Source of the DNA: Streptomyces sp. NRRL F-5123
Lineage (GTDB): Bacteria > Actinomycetota > Actinomycetes > Streptomycetales > Streptomycetaceae
DNA length: 64,000 nucleotides
Assembly (NCBI RefSeq): GCF_000721495.1
Contig: NZ_JOHY01000008.1
Location: 248,001 to 312,000, forward strand
Reading direction: 5' to 3'
Translations under genes and position numbers: made by a program
Shown here: in pieces, positions 63,860 to 64,000 of the stretch
Position numbering within the stretch: the stretch's first letter is position 1
Layout: every line of letters begins with the position of its first letter
Notes under the pieces: model-generated
The model's database searches: none
What the model was told of the DNA's origin: nothing
The model's input: the letters and a program-made list of their open reading frames with translations, nothing else

Positions 63860-64000
63860 GTGGAGCCAGACCTTTTCACCGCCGCCGCCGAGGAACGCCG
63901 GGAACGCGACCCGGGCGCCAGCCCGCTCGCCGTGCGGATGCGCCCGCGCACCCTGGACGAGGTCGTCGGGCAGCAGCATCTGCTGCGGCCCGGATCACCG
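63860..64000 (+). CDS. rarA: Replication-associated recombination protein RarA (MgsA), 5' part only
   Basis: The first 47 codons are present before the window ends. The sequence [20 protein letters not shown], then [21 protein letters not shown], is the N-terminus of the RarA/MgsA AAA+ ATPase acting at stalled forks. The Walker motifs lie beyond the window. TAGGCT (63847-63852) is 7 nt before the GTG, suggesting a leaderless mRNA. Confidence 0.85.
   Translation, partial: MEPDLFTAAAEERRERDPGASPLAVRMRPRTLDEVVGQQHLLRPGSP

Overview
The window is high-GC actinomycete chromosome, almost certainly Streptomyces or a close relative in the Streptomycetaceae. The grounds are extreme GC with G/C third positions, many GTG starts and 4-bp GTGA/ATGA overlaps, an ssgB gene, a PIM (phosphatidylinositol mannoside) operon, an EF-G2 paralogue, a streptomycete-type Rel protein, and a gene order that, from memory and not computed, resembles the conserved arm-proximal core of Streptomyces from hisS/relA/sec/ruv/pdx through thrS and ssgB to cobT and metNIQ.

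Layout. 1-4.7 kb: a GNAT acetyltransferase, two small membrane proteins and a complete metNIQ methionine importer. 4.7-14.5 kb: a methyltransferase, a second GNAT, then corrin/siroheme genes (cobL, a giant BluB-CobT fusion, a CysG-type protein) and a SpoU rRNA/tRNA methylase. 14.5-20.7 kb: galE, an acyl-CoA dehydrogenase pair behind a KstR2-like operator, an 80-bp tandem repeat block, a membrane-anchored Ser/Thr kinase and two small unknown genes. 20.9-25.3 kb: a phosphotransferase, a zinc-ribbon protein, a five-gene tRNA cluster (Gly-Cys-Val-Val-Val), and coupled pabB-pabC for folate.

25.4-34.9 kb is the most accessory part. It holds a double-GNAT protein behind a perfect inverted repeat, a DsbA-like protein, small membrane proteins, a CGNR regulator, ssgB, a PGPGW-type membrane protein, two identical tRNA-Val(CAC) genes flanking an SRPBCC gene, and a signalling module (response regulator diverging from a CHASE3 histidine kinase coupled to a receiver-PP2C phosphatase).

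35-64 kb is housekeeping: thrS, a potassium channel, a HIT protein, a large unknown membrane protein, EF-G2, pgsA-patA-pimA (PIM synthesis), a LemA-like protein, pdxST (vitamin B6), yebC, ruvCAB (Holliday junction processing), yajC-secD-secF (Sec accessory complex), apt, relA/spoT, a DUF349 protein, a membrane cyclophilin, an MBL hydrolase with hisS, a VKOR homologue, and the first 47 codons of rarA.

Genes are mostly in short translationally coupled operons separated by strong GC-rich hairpins. Several genes have a TAnnnT hexamer 6-8 nt before the start codon and no Shine-Dalgarno, suggesting leaderless mRNAs. I found no prophage, IS element, CRISPR array or secondary-metabolite cluster. The least explained items are the 549-aa membrane protein, the two-component/PP2C module, the 80-bp repeats and the 25.4 kb inverted repeat.
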